35,834 nucleotides of DNA from Oculatella sp. LEGE 06141 (GTDB lineage: Bacteria > Cyanobacteriota > Cyanobacteriia > Elainellales > Elainellaceae). Shown one piece after another: positions 1 through 8,430 of this stretch. Under the pieces are notes generated by a model. The model was given only the letters and a program-made list of their open reading frames with translations. It was not told the origin of the DNA and did no database searches. The stretch covers positions 1-35,834 of the forward strand of contig NZ_JADEWO010000060.1 in the NCBI RefSeq assembly GCF_015207605.1. The letters run 5' to 3'. Within the stretch, counting starts at the first letter, position 1. Every line of letters begins with the position of its first letter. Position numbers and translations under genes: made by a program.

Positions 1-340
1 CCGCTAGTGGCTGCGAATCGATCATGACTGACCCTAGCCCCGCCCCAGTGCGAACTAACCCCTCCGCCAGAAATGCCTGAAACAAAGCACCATCCACCAA
101 GCCAAACAGAGCGATCCACAACCAGGCTCGCCAGCCCTGGGGCTGTTTGCGATCGGTAAACAGAGCAACTAGCAAAATTAATAAGCCAGCAGGAACCAGC
201 CTTATCCCCGCCATAAATAGCGGTGTCGTTTGAGGAATCGTCCCTTTCATCGCCACCATAGCGGTGCCCCACAAGAAGAAAGGAGCAATTAGCAACAACG
301 GGGCAAACGGTAGTTTGGATTCGGCGACTTTAAGCTGCAT
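1..340 (-). CDS. DMT/EamA family transporter, N-terminal part (partial)
   Basis: Reading the minus strand from an ATG at 340 gives an open frame of 113 codons that runs off the window edge. The protein starts MQLKVAESKLPFAPLL and shows at least three hydrophobic segments, around residues 13-31, 43-60 and 74-90, with a short basic loop (TDRKQPQGWR) between the second and third. The segment FFLWGTAMVAMKGTIPQT is the usual first helix of the drug/metabolite transporter (EamA, RhaT-like) superfamily, an inner-membrane exporter family of about 300 residues and ten helices. The substrate cannot be told. The gene is divergent from sppA; the two share the promoter region 341-503. Only the N-terminal third is present, so the family call rests on topology and the first-helix motif. 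Confidence 0.7.
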   Translation of the reverse strand, partial: MQLKVAESKLPFAPLLLIAPFFLWGTAMVAMKGTIPQTTPLFMAGIRLVPAGLLILLVALFTDRKQPQGWRAWLWIALFGLVDGALFQAFLAEGLVRTGAGLGSVMIDSQPLA

Positions 341-503
341 AACCTTCGCTCGGCGTTTCTCTCAATTTTAATCAATTATGTAGTTGTATTAAGTTTTTTC
401 TCAGAAATTCAGCGCCAAACTTTCGGCCAAGTGCGCTTTAGATAAGGCACACTAGAATTCAGCCTCATTAACAATTCTTGATTACCTTCATTATTGACTT
501 TCC

Positions 504-1325
504 ATGGTTTGGCCGTTTAAGCCTCGGTTTCGTAAACAGATTGCTCGAATTGAAGTTTCAGGAGCGATTGGCACATCGACTCGAAAGCGTGTTTTAGACG
601 CTCTGAAAGAAGTAGAAGAGAAGAAATTCCCGGCCTTGTTGCTCCGAATCGACAGTCCGGGGGGAACGGTCGTTGATTCCCAAGAGATTTACAGTGCGTT
701 AAAGCGTTTGCAAGAAAAGATCAAGATCGTTGCCAGTTTTGGCAATATTTCGGCATCGGGTGGCGTTTACATCGGCATGGGAGCCAGCCACATTATGGCG
801 AATCCAGGCACGATTACCGGTAGCATTGGTGTCATTTTGCGGGGCAACAACTTAGAGCGATTGCTCGATAAAGTCGGGGTTTCGTTCAAGGTCGTTAAAT
901 CAGGCCCCTATAAAGACATCCTGGCATTTGACCGGGAACTGACCGACCCAGAACAAGACATTCTGCAAGAGCTGATTGACACCAGCTATCTACAGTTTGT
1001 TCGGACGGTGGCCGAGGGCAGAAATTTGCCGCTTGATACCGTTAAAAGCTTTGCCGATGGGCGTATTTTCACCGGAGAGCAAGCCCTAACGCTGGGAGTG
1101 GTCGATCGCCTCGGCACCGAAGATGATGCTCGTCGGTGGGCGGCTGAACTGGTGGGGCTTGATCCAGAGAAAACGCAATGCTACACCCTGGAAGAGCGTA
1201 AAGGGCTGTTGAGCCGACTCTTGCCGGGACGTGGACAAGTGGCGGCTGGCTTGTTTGCCGGAGCAGAATGGCTGGAATTTGAACTATCGACCAGCGGTTT
1301 ACCGCTGTGGATGTATCGTCCTTAA
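504..1325 (+). CDS. sppA: Signal peptide peptidase SppA, short soluble-looking form
   Basis: A 273-residue serine protease of the ClpP/crotonase fold (family S49) that degrades cleaved signal peptides and other membrane-associated peptides. Family motifs are clear: IDSPGGTV (about 49-56); the nucleophile in NISASGGVY, probably Ser85; and the general base in VVKSGPYKD, probably Lys132, giving the Ser-Lys dyad of the family. PGTITGSIGV follows the nucleophile as expected. The protein has no N-terminal hydrophobic segment and starts MVWPFKPRFRKQIARIEV, so it is cytoplasmic or peripheral. The length matches the single-domain bacterial form rather than the tandem-domain E. coli type. aroH follows in the same direction about 310 bases downstream, but a long hairpin lies between them, so co-transcription is uncertain. 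Confidence 0.9.
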   Translation: MVWPFKPRFRKQIARIEVSGAIGTSTRKRVLDALKEVEEKKFPALLLRIDSPGGTVVDSQEIYSALKRLQEKIKIVASFGNISASGGVYIGMGASHIMANPGTITGSIGVILRGNNLERLLDKVGVSFKVVKSGPYKDILAFDRELTDPEQDILQELIDTSYLQFVRTVAEGRNLPLDTVKSFADGRIFTGEQALTLGVVDRLGTEDDARRWAAELVGLDPEKTQCYTLEERKGLLSRLLPGRGQVAAGLFAGAEWLEFELSTSGLPLWMYRP

Positions 1326-1634
1326 GGTGTTGCCCTTTTGCCGCTGGTTCACGATCGCACTCCGCCAGATGTCAACTTTCGCAACGTAATTTTGCAATAT
1401 ATAAAGTTGATATCTGGCGCTAACCCGCATTCATTCAAGAAGTTTAGTGATGGGGAACGCATGTTGTACGCACGACAATGCTAATCTCGGTCTAAACTTC
1501 AAACGTTCAACACTTAATATAAAAACTCGATAGTAATAGGGTTGAGTAGTGAACACTGAGAGAGCAATGCAGGCTCAGCTTCAGGCTCAATACTCAATCA
1601 TCAAACCATTTAATTTGAATGGAGGACTGTTAAC
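1326..1634. other. sppA-aroH intergenic region
   Basis: This stretch of about 310 bases contains no convincing ORF. It holds a long inverted repeat at 1363-1419 (listed separately) and, from about 1500, an A/T-rich stretch that probably carries the aroH promoter. A strong ribosome binding site GGAGGA lies at 1620-1625, just before the GTG start of aroH. Confidence 0.6.
1363..1419. repeat. Long imperfect inverted repeat (17-bp arms)
   Basis: The left arm at 1363-1379 (CGCCAGATGTCAACTTT) and the right arm at 1403-1419 (AAAGTTGATATCTGGCG) are complementary at 16 of 17 positions. The loop contains a further GCAA/TTGC pair, so the whole can fold as one long hairpin. There is no T-run after it on either strand. 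It could be a miniature repeat, a processing site or a factor-assisted terminator after sppA. Confidence 0.7.
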
Positions 1635-2027
1635 GTGGGTTGGAAAGTTCGGGCAATTCGAGGGGCGACTACTGCCTCAGAAAATTCGGTAGAAGCCATT
1701 CGAGAGGCGGTCACAGAGCTACTGGATGCTCTAGAGTCGCTGAACCCCATCGACCCGGATGACATTGTTAGCGCCACGTTTTCAGTGACTCGTGACCTGG
1801 ATGCTGTTTTTCCGGCGGCGATCGCCCGTGAACGTCCCCATTGGCAAAACGTGCCGCTTTTGGATGTGCAGCAAATGCACGTTGAAGGAAGTTTGGAGCG
1901 GTGCATTCGGTGTTTGATTCAAATCAACACGCTCGAACCGCTGACCGCCATTCATCACCCTTATCTGAGGCAGGCCAAGGCGTTAAGACCCGATTGGAGT
2001 ATTGCTACAGCACCGTTTTCGCCGTAG
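1635..2027 (+). CDS. aroH: Chorismate mutase, AroH class
   Basis: A 130-residue protein matching the monofunctional AroH-type chorismate mutase, which converts chorismate to prephenate at the branch to phenylalanine and tyrosine in the cytoplasm. The N-terminal block VRAIRGATTASENSVEAI carries the conserved arginines and RGATT motif of the family, followed by the helix ending TELLDAL and the strand DIVSATFSVTRDLDAVFP. The central segment PLLDVQQMHVEGSLERCIR includes the late Arg/Cys region that lines the trimer-interface active site. The start is GTG at 1635, chosen because GGAGGA lies ten bases upstream and the family motif begins within the first ten residues. Length is typical. The last bases overlap a short palindromic repeat at 2027-2047. 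Confidence 0.92.
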   Translation: MGWKVRAIRGATTASENSVEAIREAVTELLDALESLNPIDPDDIVSATFSVTRDLDAVFPAAIARERPHWQNVPLLDVQQMHVEGSLERCIRCLIQINTLEPLTAIHHPYLRQAKALRPDWSIATAPFSP

Positions 2028-2047
2028 GGACGCGAAGCGCGCGTCCC
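2027..2047. repeat. Perfect 8-bp hairpin overlapping the aroH stop
   Basis: GGGACGCG, loop AAGCG, CGCGTCCC. It begins at the last base of the aroH stop codon and is preceded by GTA. It resembles the GTAGGGACGCG-type interspersed palindromes found in cyanobacterial genomes (from memory). Only one copy is in the window. There is no T-tract, so it would be a weak terminator. Confidence 0.6.
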
Positions 2048-2080
2048 CATCAACCAGCAGCGGATCGTAAAGGTTGAACA

Positions 2081-2098
2081 ACCGGCAAGAGTGCCGGT
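2081..2098. terminator. Hairpin between convergent aroH and gdhA
   Basis: ACCGGCA, loop AGAG, TGCCGGT is a perfect 7-bp stem placed between the convergent ends of aroH and gdhA. Neither side has a clear T-run, so its role as a bidirectional terminator is inferred from position. Confidence 0.4.
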
Positions 2099-2103
2099 CG
2101 GTG

Positions 2104-2146
2104 TGATCAGTTCACATGATTCAGTTCATATAATCAGTTCACATAG
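2104..2146. repeat. Three imperfect tandem copies of a 13-14 bp unit at the gdhA 3' end
   Basis: The plus strand reads TGATCAGTTCACA, TGATTCAGTTCATA and TAATCAGTTCACA in a row. The last copy is the final Tyr-Val-Asn-stop codons of gdhA on the minus strand, so the first two are degenerate duplicates of the gene's own tail lying just beyond its stop. Confidence 0.6.
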
Positions 2147-3417
2147 TAATCGCGTGTCCCTTTCGCTCTAATCGCTTCACCCAGGCGATTGAGCGCATGA
2201 ACGTAAGCCGCTGTTCGCATGGAGATCGTCAACTCTTGCGCGATCGCCCAAATTTTTTCCGTTTCTTCGGTCATTTTCGCTTCTAAACGGCGGTTTACTT
2301 CTTCTAGCGACCAGTACAACCCGTTGCGATTTTGTACCCACTCGAAATAGCTCACTGTAACGCCACCCGCATTAACCAGAATGTCTGGAAAGACATGGAT
2401 TCCCTTCGCTTCTAGCAGTTGATCCGCTTCAGAGGTAATGGGGCCATTTGCTACTTCAAAAATGTACTTTGCCTTGATATCGTTGGCGTTGGCGGCAGTA
2501 ATTTGATTTTCGAGCGCCGCTGGTATCAGCACATCTACATTCAGGGTCAGCAGTTCAGCGTTGGTGAGTACTTCATGCTCAATGATGTTGCAGACGGTGC
2601 CCTGGCAGTAAACGGCTTTAATTCCACGGCTCGATTCTTTGAACTGGCGAATGCTGGGAATATCTAACCCCTGACTGGCGTAGATAGCGCCCTGGGAATC
2701 GCTCACCGCAACTACTTTGTACCCGGCCCGGTAGAGCAGTTCGGCAATGACCGCACCCGCATTGCCAAATCCCTGAACGGCGACAGTAGTTCCTGCCGGA
2801 GGCAATCCAAACCGGGGCAGAATAGCTTGCATGACGAAGAAAGCCCCCATTGCCGTTGCCGTTTCGCGCCCAAGGCTGCCACCCATTGTGATGGGCTTAC
2901 CCGTAACTACCCCCGGCGTAATCTGACGGCGAATGGTGCTGTATTGATCCATCATCCAGCCCATGATCATCGGGTTGGTGTAAACATCTGGAGCGGGGAT
3001 ATCCACATCAGGGCCAATGAAATCGGCGATCGCATCAATGTAGCCTCGGCTCAACCGCTCCAGTTCAAACTTAGACAGCTCTTTGGGATTCAGCGTGATT
3101 CCCCCTTTCGCACCACCAAACGGCAGGCTGAGTGCAGCACACTTAAACGTCATCCAGAATGCCAGCGACTGAACTTCGTCTAGCGTCACATTGGGATGAA
3201 ACCGAACGCCGCCTTTGGTGGGGCCGCGACTATCGTCATAGCGGACGCGATAGCCCTGAAACATTCTGAGCGAGCCATCATCCAGGCGAACTGGAATCGA
3301 GACGGTGAGGCTGGCCTTCGGATATTTGAGGCGTTCGATCGCATCCTCACACAGCGTTACATAGCGCAACGCTTTCTCTAAACGCTGATTAGCATCAGAC
3401 AATAAGGAGTCGAGCAT
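2134..3417 (-). CDS. gdhA: Glu/Leu/Phe/Val family dehydrogenase, probable glutamate dehydrogenase
   Basis: A 427-residue cytoplasmic enzyme that interconverts glutamate and 2-oxoglutarate plus ammonia, at the carbon-nitrogen junction. The N-terminal substrate domain has GYRVRYDDSRGPTKGGVRFHP (about 55-75), a conserved lysine in FKCAALSLPFGGAKGGI (Lys104 is the expected catalytic residue), and PAPDVYTNPMIMGWMMDQYS. The C-terminal Rossmann domain carries the dinucleotide loop VQGFGNAGAV (about 214-223), followed by VVAVSDSQGAIY. Length agrees with the hexameric bacterial GDH type. Leucine or phenylalanine dehydrogenase is less likely, because those are shorter, nearer 360 residues. An NtcA-type box lies about 90 bases upstream of the start, which fits nitrogen control. 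The gene is convergent with aroH. Confidence 0.88.
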   Translation of the reverse strand: MLDSLLSDANQRLEKALRYVTLCEDAIERLKYPKASLTVSIPVRLDDGSLRMFQGYRVRYDDSRGPTKGGVRFHPNVTLDEVQSLAFWMTFKCAALSLPFGGAKGGITLNPKELSKFELERLSRGYIDAIADFIGPDVDIPAPDVYTNPMIMGWMMDQYSTIRRQITPGVVTGKPITMGGSLGRETATAMGAFFVMQAILPRFGLPPAGTTVAVQGFGNAGAVIAELLYRAGYKVVAVSDSQGAIYASQGLDIPSIRQFKESSRGIKAVYCQGTVCNIIEHEVLTNAELLTLNVDVLIPAALENQITAANANDIKAKYIFEVANGPITSEADQLLEAKGIHVFPDILVNAGGVTVSYFEWVQNRNGLYWSLEEVNRRLEAKMTEETEKIWAIAQELTISMRTAAYVHALNRLGEAIRAKGTRDYYVN

Positions 3418-3502
3418 AGTCGTTTCTGGGATCAGGGGTAGCTCCGACTGAAGTGAACGGCGACTTGACTGATCCGGCTGTTGTTATGATCCCCAGAAGA
3501 AT

Positions 3503-3516
3503 GTAGCAAAAACTAC
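3503..3516. promoter_or_regulatory. Putative NtcA binding site upstream of gdhA
   Basis: GTA-GCAAAAAC-TAC matches the NtcA consensus GTA-N8-TAC exactly. Its centre lies about 93 bases before the gdhA ATG. A TAN3T-type -10 element at the canonical 22-23 base distance is not obvious on the minus strand. The site could therefore act at a non-standard position, or the match could be chance. Confidence 0.45.
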
Positions 3517-3681
3517 GGTTCTACAAGAAAGTACGCAATTGGGTAGGGTGATTTGCAGCAAAGAGAGCCAAGGGAAGGAACGTCAGCGGACCAGTTGGCA
3601 CCGTTGACGACGAACTGGCGTCATTTTAAGCAGCAGGGGAGTGATCCCACTGTTTGAAGATTAGAGCTACCAGAGGTTTTC

Positions 3682-4029
3682 ATGACCATTCGATTGATTC
3701 GCAACGGGTTCTGGTGGGGTTTGGCGATCGCCCCACTGCTGAGCGTTAGTCTTAGCTTTGCGGCTCAGGCTCAGCCAACAGCGCCAACCAATGACACACC
3801 CAGCAACTCTGATCTGCCCCGGTTCACCAGCCCTTCTGCCCCAACTGTGACGCAGGTGCCCCCAGGCAATGTCACCGTGACGCGAGATCAGGCTCCGCTG
3901 CCGCTGGGCACCGTTTACCAAACGCCGATCGCCAATTTTGAGCCAGCCTTTTCGGATGTTCCTACCGACCATTGGGCGTATGAAGCCGTGACTCGCCTGT
4001 TCTATAGCGGCATTGTCAGCGGCTATTAA
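3682..4029 (+). CDS. Secreted S-layer-homology protein, truncated within the SLH domain
   Basis: A 115-residue protein with a good signal peptide (NGFWWGLAIAPLLSVSLSF, then AAQAQPT with likely cleavage after AQA), and a low-complexity Pro/Thr/Ser-rich segment (about 33-85). It ends in the first half of an SLH domain, FSDVPTDHWAYEAVTRLF followed by YSGIVSGY. SLH domains bind peptidoglycan-linked polymers and normally run about 20-30 residues further, with a P-D-G and a later TRAE motif. Here a TAA follows SGY, and the next in-frame codons read Pro-Asp-Ala before another stop. This is either a decayed gene or a short protein ending in half a domain. It lies between gdhA (divergent) and the calcium ATPase, without obvious functional linkage. 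Confidence 0.65.
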   Translation: MTIRLIRNGFWWGLAIAPLLSVSLSFAAQAQPTAPTNDTPSNSDLPRFTSPSAPTVTQVPPGNVTVTRDQAPLPLGTVYQTPIANFEPAFSDVPTDHWAYEAVTRLFYSGIVSGY

Positions 4030-4175
4030 CCTGACGCGATCGACTGAGTAACATTCGCACCGGGCTGCTTCTACTTTGACGATTCGACTCGGGGCTTGGT
4101 CAGGTTGTTCTGTCAGCAGCATCAAGCACTATGATTCTAGTGCTAACCTTCGTTCCACTTGCCACTTACTCAGTC

Positions 4176-7019
4176 ATGGTTCATGCTCCACCCAATCCAG
4201 CTCTACCCTGGCAAACCCTTGACCCTGACCAAGCCTTAGACCTGCTTCAGAGCGATCGCCAAACTGGGTTAACTCAGCCCCAGGTGGCAGAGCGCCAGCA
4301 GCAGTATGGGTTAAACGAGTTAGAAACAACAGACGGACGAACCTCGTTTGCCATCTTGCTTGACCAGTTCAAAAACATCATGCTGCTGCTGCTGATTGCG
4401 GTAGCCATCATTTCAGGGGTGTTAGATCTGCTGGATTTGCAAGATGGAACGATCGCAGAAGCCGATATTCCGTTTAAAGACACGGTGGCTATTCTGGCGA
4501 TCGTCATTTTGAACGGCATTTTAGGATACGTGCAAGAGAGCCGAGCCGAAAAAGCGCTGGCTGCCCTAAAAAGCCTCTCTGCACCCAAGGTGCGGATACT
4601 GCGCGAGGGCAGCGTGCGCGAGGTAGAGGCAAAGGAATTGGTGCCAGGAGACATCATGCTTCTGGAAGCCGGAATGCAAGTTGCCGCCGATGGGCGATTG
4701 CTAGAGGCCGCCAATCTACAAATTCGGGAAGCCGCGTTAACGGGCGAGGCTCACGCGGTTGAAAAGCAGGTCAAGCTTCAGTTGCCCGAAGATACTGCCC
4801 TGGGCGATCGCGTCAACCTGGTGTTTCAGGGCACGGAGGTGGTGCAGGGGCGCGGCACTGTCCTGGTGTGCAATACAGGAATGCGAACGGAGCTAGGCAA
4901 AATTGCCACGATGCTGCAATCGGTTGAATCGGAACCCACACCGCTACAGCAACGGATGGATCAACTCAGCAAAGCGCTAGTGTATGGGGCGCTAGCGCTG
5001 GTGGCGATCGTGGTTCTCAGCGGACTGATCACCGTTGGCGTTGGCAATTTGAGAGAGCTGCTGGAAGTCTCGCTGAGTATGGCAGTCGCGGTGGTGCCCG
5101 AAGGCTTGCCTGCCGTGATCACCGTGACGCTGGCGCTGGGCACTCAACGGATGGTGCGTCGCCATGCCTTAATTCGCAAATTACCGGCGGTGGAAACTCT
5201 GGGTTCAGTGACTACCATCTGTTCCGACAAAACCGGAACACTGACCCAGAACAAAATGGTGGTGCAGTCTGTCCACACCGAGTCAATATCGCTGCGTGTT
5301 ACGGGCGAGGGATACACGCCAGAAGGCCAGTTTTTCCACAGCAACCAGCCAATCTCGCCGGCCCAGCAGCCAGAACTGCAAGCCCTGCTGCTGGCCTGTG
5401 TTATCTGCAACGATTCCGTTTTGCAAAAGGAGCAGGGAAATTGGGCCATTTTGGGCGACCCCACCGAAGGAGCGCTTCTCGTCGTCGCGGGTAAGGCTGG
5501 ATTGCAGAAGGATACCTGGGACAACCAACTGCCTCGCCTCAACGAAATTCCGTTTTCGTCGGAACGAAAGCGCATGAGCGTGATTGTGGCCAACGATCGC
5601 GCTAACCCAAACGCTGAACTGCCCTCGGTTTTAGCAGATACGGCCTCGTTGTTATTCTGCAAAGGGTCGGCTGAAATTGTTTTAGCCGCCGCCACTCACG
5701 TTTTGGTGGGCACTGACGTTGAAGCATTAACGGACGATCGCCGCGATCGCATTCTGGCAAAGAATAACCAGCTTGCCGCGCAGGGATTACGGGTTCTGGG
5801 GTTTGCTTACCGTCCTTTGGAGCTGATTTCAGCCGATGAAACGGATGCCAGCACTGAACAGAACTTGATCTGGCTGGGGCTGGTTGATATGTTTGACGCG
5901 CCCCGCTCGGAGGTGCGAGATGCAGTGGCTCGTTGCCGTATGGCCGGAATTCGACCAGTGATGATTACGGGCGACCATCAGCTCACCGCCAGGGCGATCG
6001 CCGAGAATTTAGGGATTGCGGAGCCAGGTGACGTGGTGCTAACAGGTCAGGAGTTAGAAAAATTGAGCCTAGCCGAACTGGAACACCATGTCGATCGCGT
6101 CAGCATTTACGCCCGTGTCGCGCCAGAACATAAACTGCGAATTGTGCAAGCTTTGCAGCATCGTGGCAAGATTGTAGCGATGACAGGCGACGGGGTTAAC
6201 GATGCCCCGGCACTAAAGCAGGCTGATATTGGCATTGCAATGGGAATTACGGGCACCGATGTTAGCAAAGAAGCCAGCGACATGGTGTTGCAGGACGACA
6301 ACTTCACCACCATTGTGGCCGCTGTGGAAGAAGGACGCGTGGTTTACACCAATATCCGCCGCTTCATTAAGTACATTTTGGGGTCAAACATTGGTGAGGT
6401 GCTGACGATCGCCGCTTCTCCGCTGCTTTTACCTGCGAGTGGAGTGCCCTTAACGCCGCTGCAAATTTTGTGGATGAACCTGGTAACCGATGGGTTGCCT
6501 GCTCTGGCGCTGGCTATGGAACCAGCAGAACCTAACGTTATGAACCGTCCGCCCCATAACCCCAAAGAGAATATTTTTGCTCGCGGTTTGGGGCTGTATA
6601 TGGTTCGAATTGGAATTGTTTTAGCCATCATTGCGATCGCTCTGATGGTGTGGTCGTACTATTACACCGCCAGCACGCCAGGAAATCCTGAACGCTGGAA
6701 AACAATGGTATTTACCACGCTGTGTTTAGCGCAAATGGGGCACGCGATGGCGATCCGCTCCAACACGCGATTAACGATTGAGTTAAATCCGTTCTCCAAT
6801 CCGTTTATTCTAATTGCGGTTGGGCTAACCACCGTGCTTCAGCTCATGCTGGTTTATGTTGCGCCGCTTCGCAATTTCTTTGGCACTCATTATTTGAGTC
6901 CAATGGAGATCGGCATCTGTATTGGCTTTAGTCTGTTGATGTTTGTTTGGGTTGAGCTAGAAAAGCTGTTTGTTCGGGCGTATGCCAGTCGTCGAGTAAG
7001 GCGCGATCGCTCCAGATAG
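4176..7019 (+). CDS. P-type calcium-transporting ATPase (PacL/SERCA-like, type IIA)
   Basis: An inner-membrane cation pump of about 947 residues that exports Ca2+ using ATP. Numbering is from the ATG at 4176. The actuator loop is TGEA (189-192). The helix-4 ion-site motif is VVPEGLPA (306-313). The phosphorylated aspartate is Asp351 in [13 protein letters not shown]. The nucleotide domain has FCKGSAE, and the hinge is TGDGVNDAP (670-678). Helix 6 has [12 protein letters not shown] (766-777), with the Asn and Asp ligands of calcium pumps. About ten membrane segments are visible. An in-frame ATG at 4131 would add 15 hydrophobic residues that family members lack, and neither start has a clear ribosome binding site, so I prefer 4176. 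The stop codon lies inside the first unit of a 10-bp tandem repeat. Confidence 0.92.
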   Translation: MVHAPPNPALPWQTLDPDQALDLLQSDRQTGLTQPQVAERQQQYGLNELETTDGRTSFAILLDQFKNIMLLLLIAVAIISGVLDLLDLQDGTIAEADIPFKDTVAILAIVILNGILGYVQESRAEKALAALKSLSAPKVRILREGSVREVEAKELVPGDIMLLEAGMQVAADGRLLEAANLQIREAALTGEAHAVEKQVKLQLPEDTALGDRVNLVFQGTEVVQGRGTVLVCNTGMRTELGKIATMLQSVESEPTPLQQRMDQLSKALVYGALALVAIVVLSGLITVGVGNLRELLEVSLSMAVAVVPEGLPAVITVTLALGTQRMVRRHALIRKLPAVETLGSVTTICSDKTGTLTQNKMVVQSVHTESISLRVTGEGYTPEGQFFHSNQPISPAQQPELQALLLACVICNDSVLQKEQGNWAILGDPTEGALLVVAGKAGLQKDTWDNQLPRLNEIPFSSERKRMSVIVANDRANPNAELPSVLADTASLLFCKGSAEIVLAAATHVLVGTDVEALTDDRRDRILAKNNQLAAQGLRVLGFAYRPLELISADETDASTEQNLIWLGLVDMFDAPRSEVRDAVARCRMAGIRPVMITGDHQLTARAIAENLGIAEPGDVVLTGQELEKLSLAELEHHVDRVSIYARVAPEHKLRIVQALQHRGKIVAMTGDGVNDAPALKQADIGIAMGITGTDVSKEASDMVLQDDNFTTIVAAVEEGRVVYTNIRRFIKYILGSNIGEVLTIAASPLLLPASGVPLTPLQILWMNLVTDGLPALALAMEPAEPNVMNRPPHNPKENIFARGLGLYMVRIGIVLAIIAIALMVWSYYYTASTPGNPERWKTMVFTTLCLAQMGHAMAIRSNTRLTIELNPFSNPFILIAVGLTTVLQLMLVYVAPLRNFFGTHYLSPMEIGICIGFSLLMFVWVELEKLFVRAYASRRVRRDRSR

Positions 7020-7069
7020 CCCCAGATAGCCCCAAATAGCTCCAGATAGCCCCAAATAGCTCCAGATAA
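7010..7069 (+). repeat. Six tandem 10-bp repeats spanning the ATPase stop codon
   Basis: The units read CTCCAGATAG, CCCCAGATAG, CCCCAAATAG, CTCCAGATAG, CCCCAAATAG and CTCCAGATAA. The period is exactly 10 bases with two alternating variants. The stop TAG of the P-type ATPase is the end of unit 1. Confidence 0.9.
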
Positions 7070-7203
7070 AAGACAAGATTGAGGCAATAGGAGAAGATGG
7101 GAAAGAGAGCGGAGAGGCTAGGAATTCAAGATAGGTCTATCACCGTTCTAGCTCGTTTTATCTACCCATCGGCATTCATTGCCTTTCTGCCGTTGTCCTG
7201 TTT

Positions 7204-8331
7204 ATGTATCTCAAAACCCTTCACCTCCGGCAGTTTCGCAATTATCGGGAGCAGCAGGTTGATTTTTTAGCTCCCAAAACCATTTTGGTTGGAGACAATG
7301 CTCAGGGAAAATCGAACCTGCTAGAAGCGGTAGAGTTGTTGGCCACACTGCGATCGCACCGAGCCATGCGCGATCGAGAGCTAGTGCTGGATGGTGAAAC
7401 CGCCGGACAAATTGTGGCAACCCTGCAACGAGAGACAGGCATTACCGACCTGGGAATTACGCTACGCAACACAGGACGGCGCACAGTAGCGCTCAACAGT
7501 GAAACCCTGCGGCGGCAGCTCGATTTCTTGGGCGTAATGAATGCGGTTCAGTTCTCTAGCCTCGATCTGGAACTGGTGCGGGGTGGCCCTGGACAGCGCC
7601 GCAATTGGATTGATACCCTGCTGACCCAACTGGAACCGATCTATGCCTACATCTTGCAGCAATACAACACAGTGTTACGACAGCGAAATGCGCTGTTGCG
7701 ACAGCAAAATGCCTCCAGTTCGGGTGCCGAGCCGCAGATTGACCTCGCCGAACTAGCCGTCTGGGATAGCCAACTGGCGGCGATCGGGGCGAGGGTCATT
7801 CGACGGCGTGCCAGAGTGCTAGACCGACTGGCACCCTTAGCTCAATCGTGGCACCAGGCGATTAGCAACCATACCGAACTATTGGACGTAAAATATGCCC
7901 CTAACGTACCGCTAGAACAGGATGACTCCGCCGTAGTGCAGCAAGCCTTTTTAGACAAACTGGGACAACGGGCGATCGCAGAACAGCATCAGGGCACCAC
8001 GCTAGTAGGCCCGCACCGGGATGAAATTGAATTCATCATCAACCAAACTCCAGCGCGGCAGTACGGCTCACAGGGTCAGCAACGCACTCTGGTTTTATCG
8101 ATCAAATTGGCCGAGCTAAAGCTGATCGAGTTGGTGATTGGGGAACCGCCGCTGCTGCTGCTGGATGATGTACTAGCAGAACTGGATCTGAACCGCCAAA
8201 ACAAACTCTTAGAAACTATCCAAGATCGGTTCCAAACCTTGATTACAACGACCCATTTAGGAGCGTTTGATACCCAATGGCTCAAATCCTCTCAGATTCT
8301 TACTGTTGAATCAGGGCATATCAAATTTTGA
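7204..8331 (+). CDS. recF: DNA replication and repair protein RecF
   Basis: A 375-residue SMC-like ATPase that loads RecA at single-strand gaps together with RecO and RecR. It has the N-terminal RecF block YLKTLHLRQFRNYREQQVDF, Walker A GDNAQGKSNLLEAVELLA (from residue 30), an ABC-type signature GSQGQQRTLVLSIKLAEL (from about 288), and Walker B LLLLDDVLAELD (about 315-326), followed by the switch region TLITTTHL. Length is normal for RecF. In contrast to the dnaA-dnaN-recF cluster of many bacteria, no replication gene is nearby, as is usual in cyanobacteria. A strong hairpin terminator follows at 8347-8371, shared with the convergent fasciclin gene. Confidence 0.95.
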   Translation: MYLKTLHLRQFRNYREQQVDFLAPKTILVGDNAQGKSNLLEAVELLATLRSHRAMRDRELVLDGETAGQIVATLQRETGITDLGITLRNTGRRTVALNSETLRRQLDFLGVMNAVQFSSLDLELVRGGPGQRRNWIDTLLTQLEPIYAYILQQYNTVLRQRNALLRQQNASSSGAEPQIDLAELAVWDSQLAAIGARVIRRRARVLDRLAPLAQSWHQAISNHTELLDVKYAPNVPLEQDDSAVVQQAFLDKLGQRAIAEQHQGTTLVGPHRDEIEFIINQTPARQYGSQGQQRTLVLSIKLAELKLIELVIGEPPLLLLDDVLAELDLNRQNKLLETIQDRFQTLITTTHLGAFDTQWLKSSQILTVESGHIKF

Positions 8332-8346
8332 TGTCATTAACCACAA

Positions 8347-8371
8347 AAAAGCAGGCAACATGCCTGCTTTT
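8347..8371. terminator. Bidirectional intrinsic terminator between recF and the fasciclin gene
   Basis: AAAAGCAGGC, loop AACAT, GCCTGCTTTT is a perfect 10-bp stem. The plus strand ends in four T, and the minus strand in six T, so it can terminate both convergent transcripts. Confidence 0.88.
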
Positions 8372-8430
8372 CAAAGCCTCACTGATTCACCTGGGGGAAC
8401 CAATGGAGAGGAGAGTATCGTGAACCGGGC

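Noticed and set aside
4131-4175. Upstream ATG extending the ATPase by 15 residues
   Set aside because: The extra residues are hydrophobic and absent from the family pattern. The ATG at 4176 starts the usual hydrophilic N-terminus. Not fully decided.
5144-5695. 183-codon antisense frame in the calcium ATPase
   Set aside because: Ser/Thr-rich shadow opposite a gene with all P-type motifs in the correct frame.
7010-7069. CRISPR-like repeat array
   Set aside because: The units are contiguous 10-mers without spacers, so this is a simple tandem repeat.
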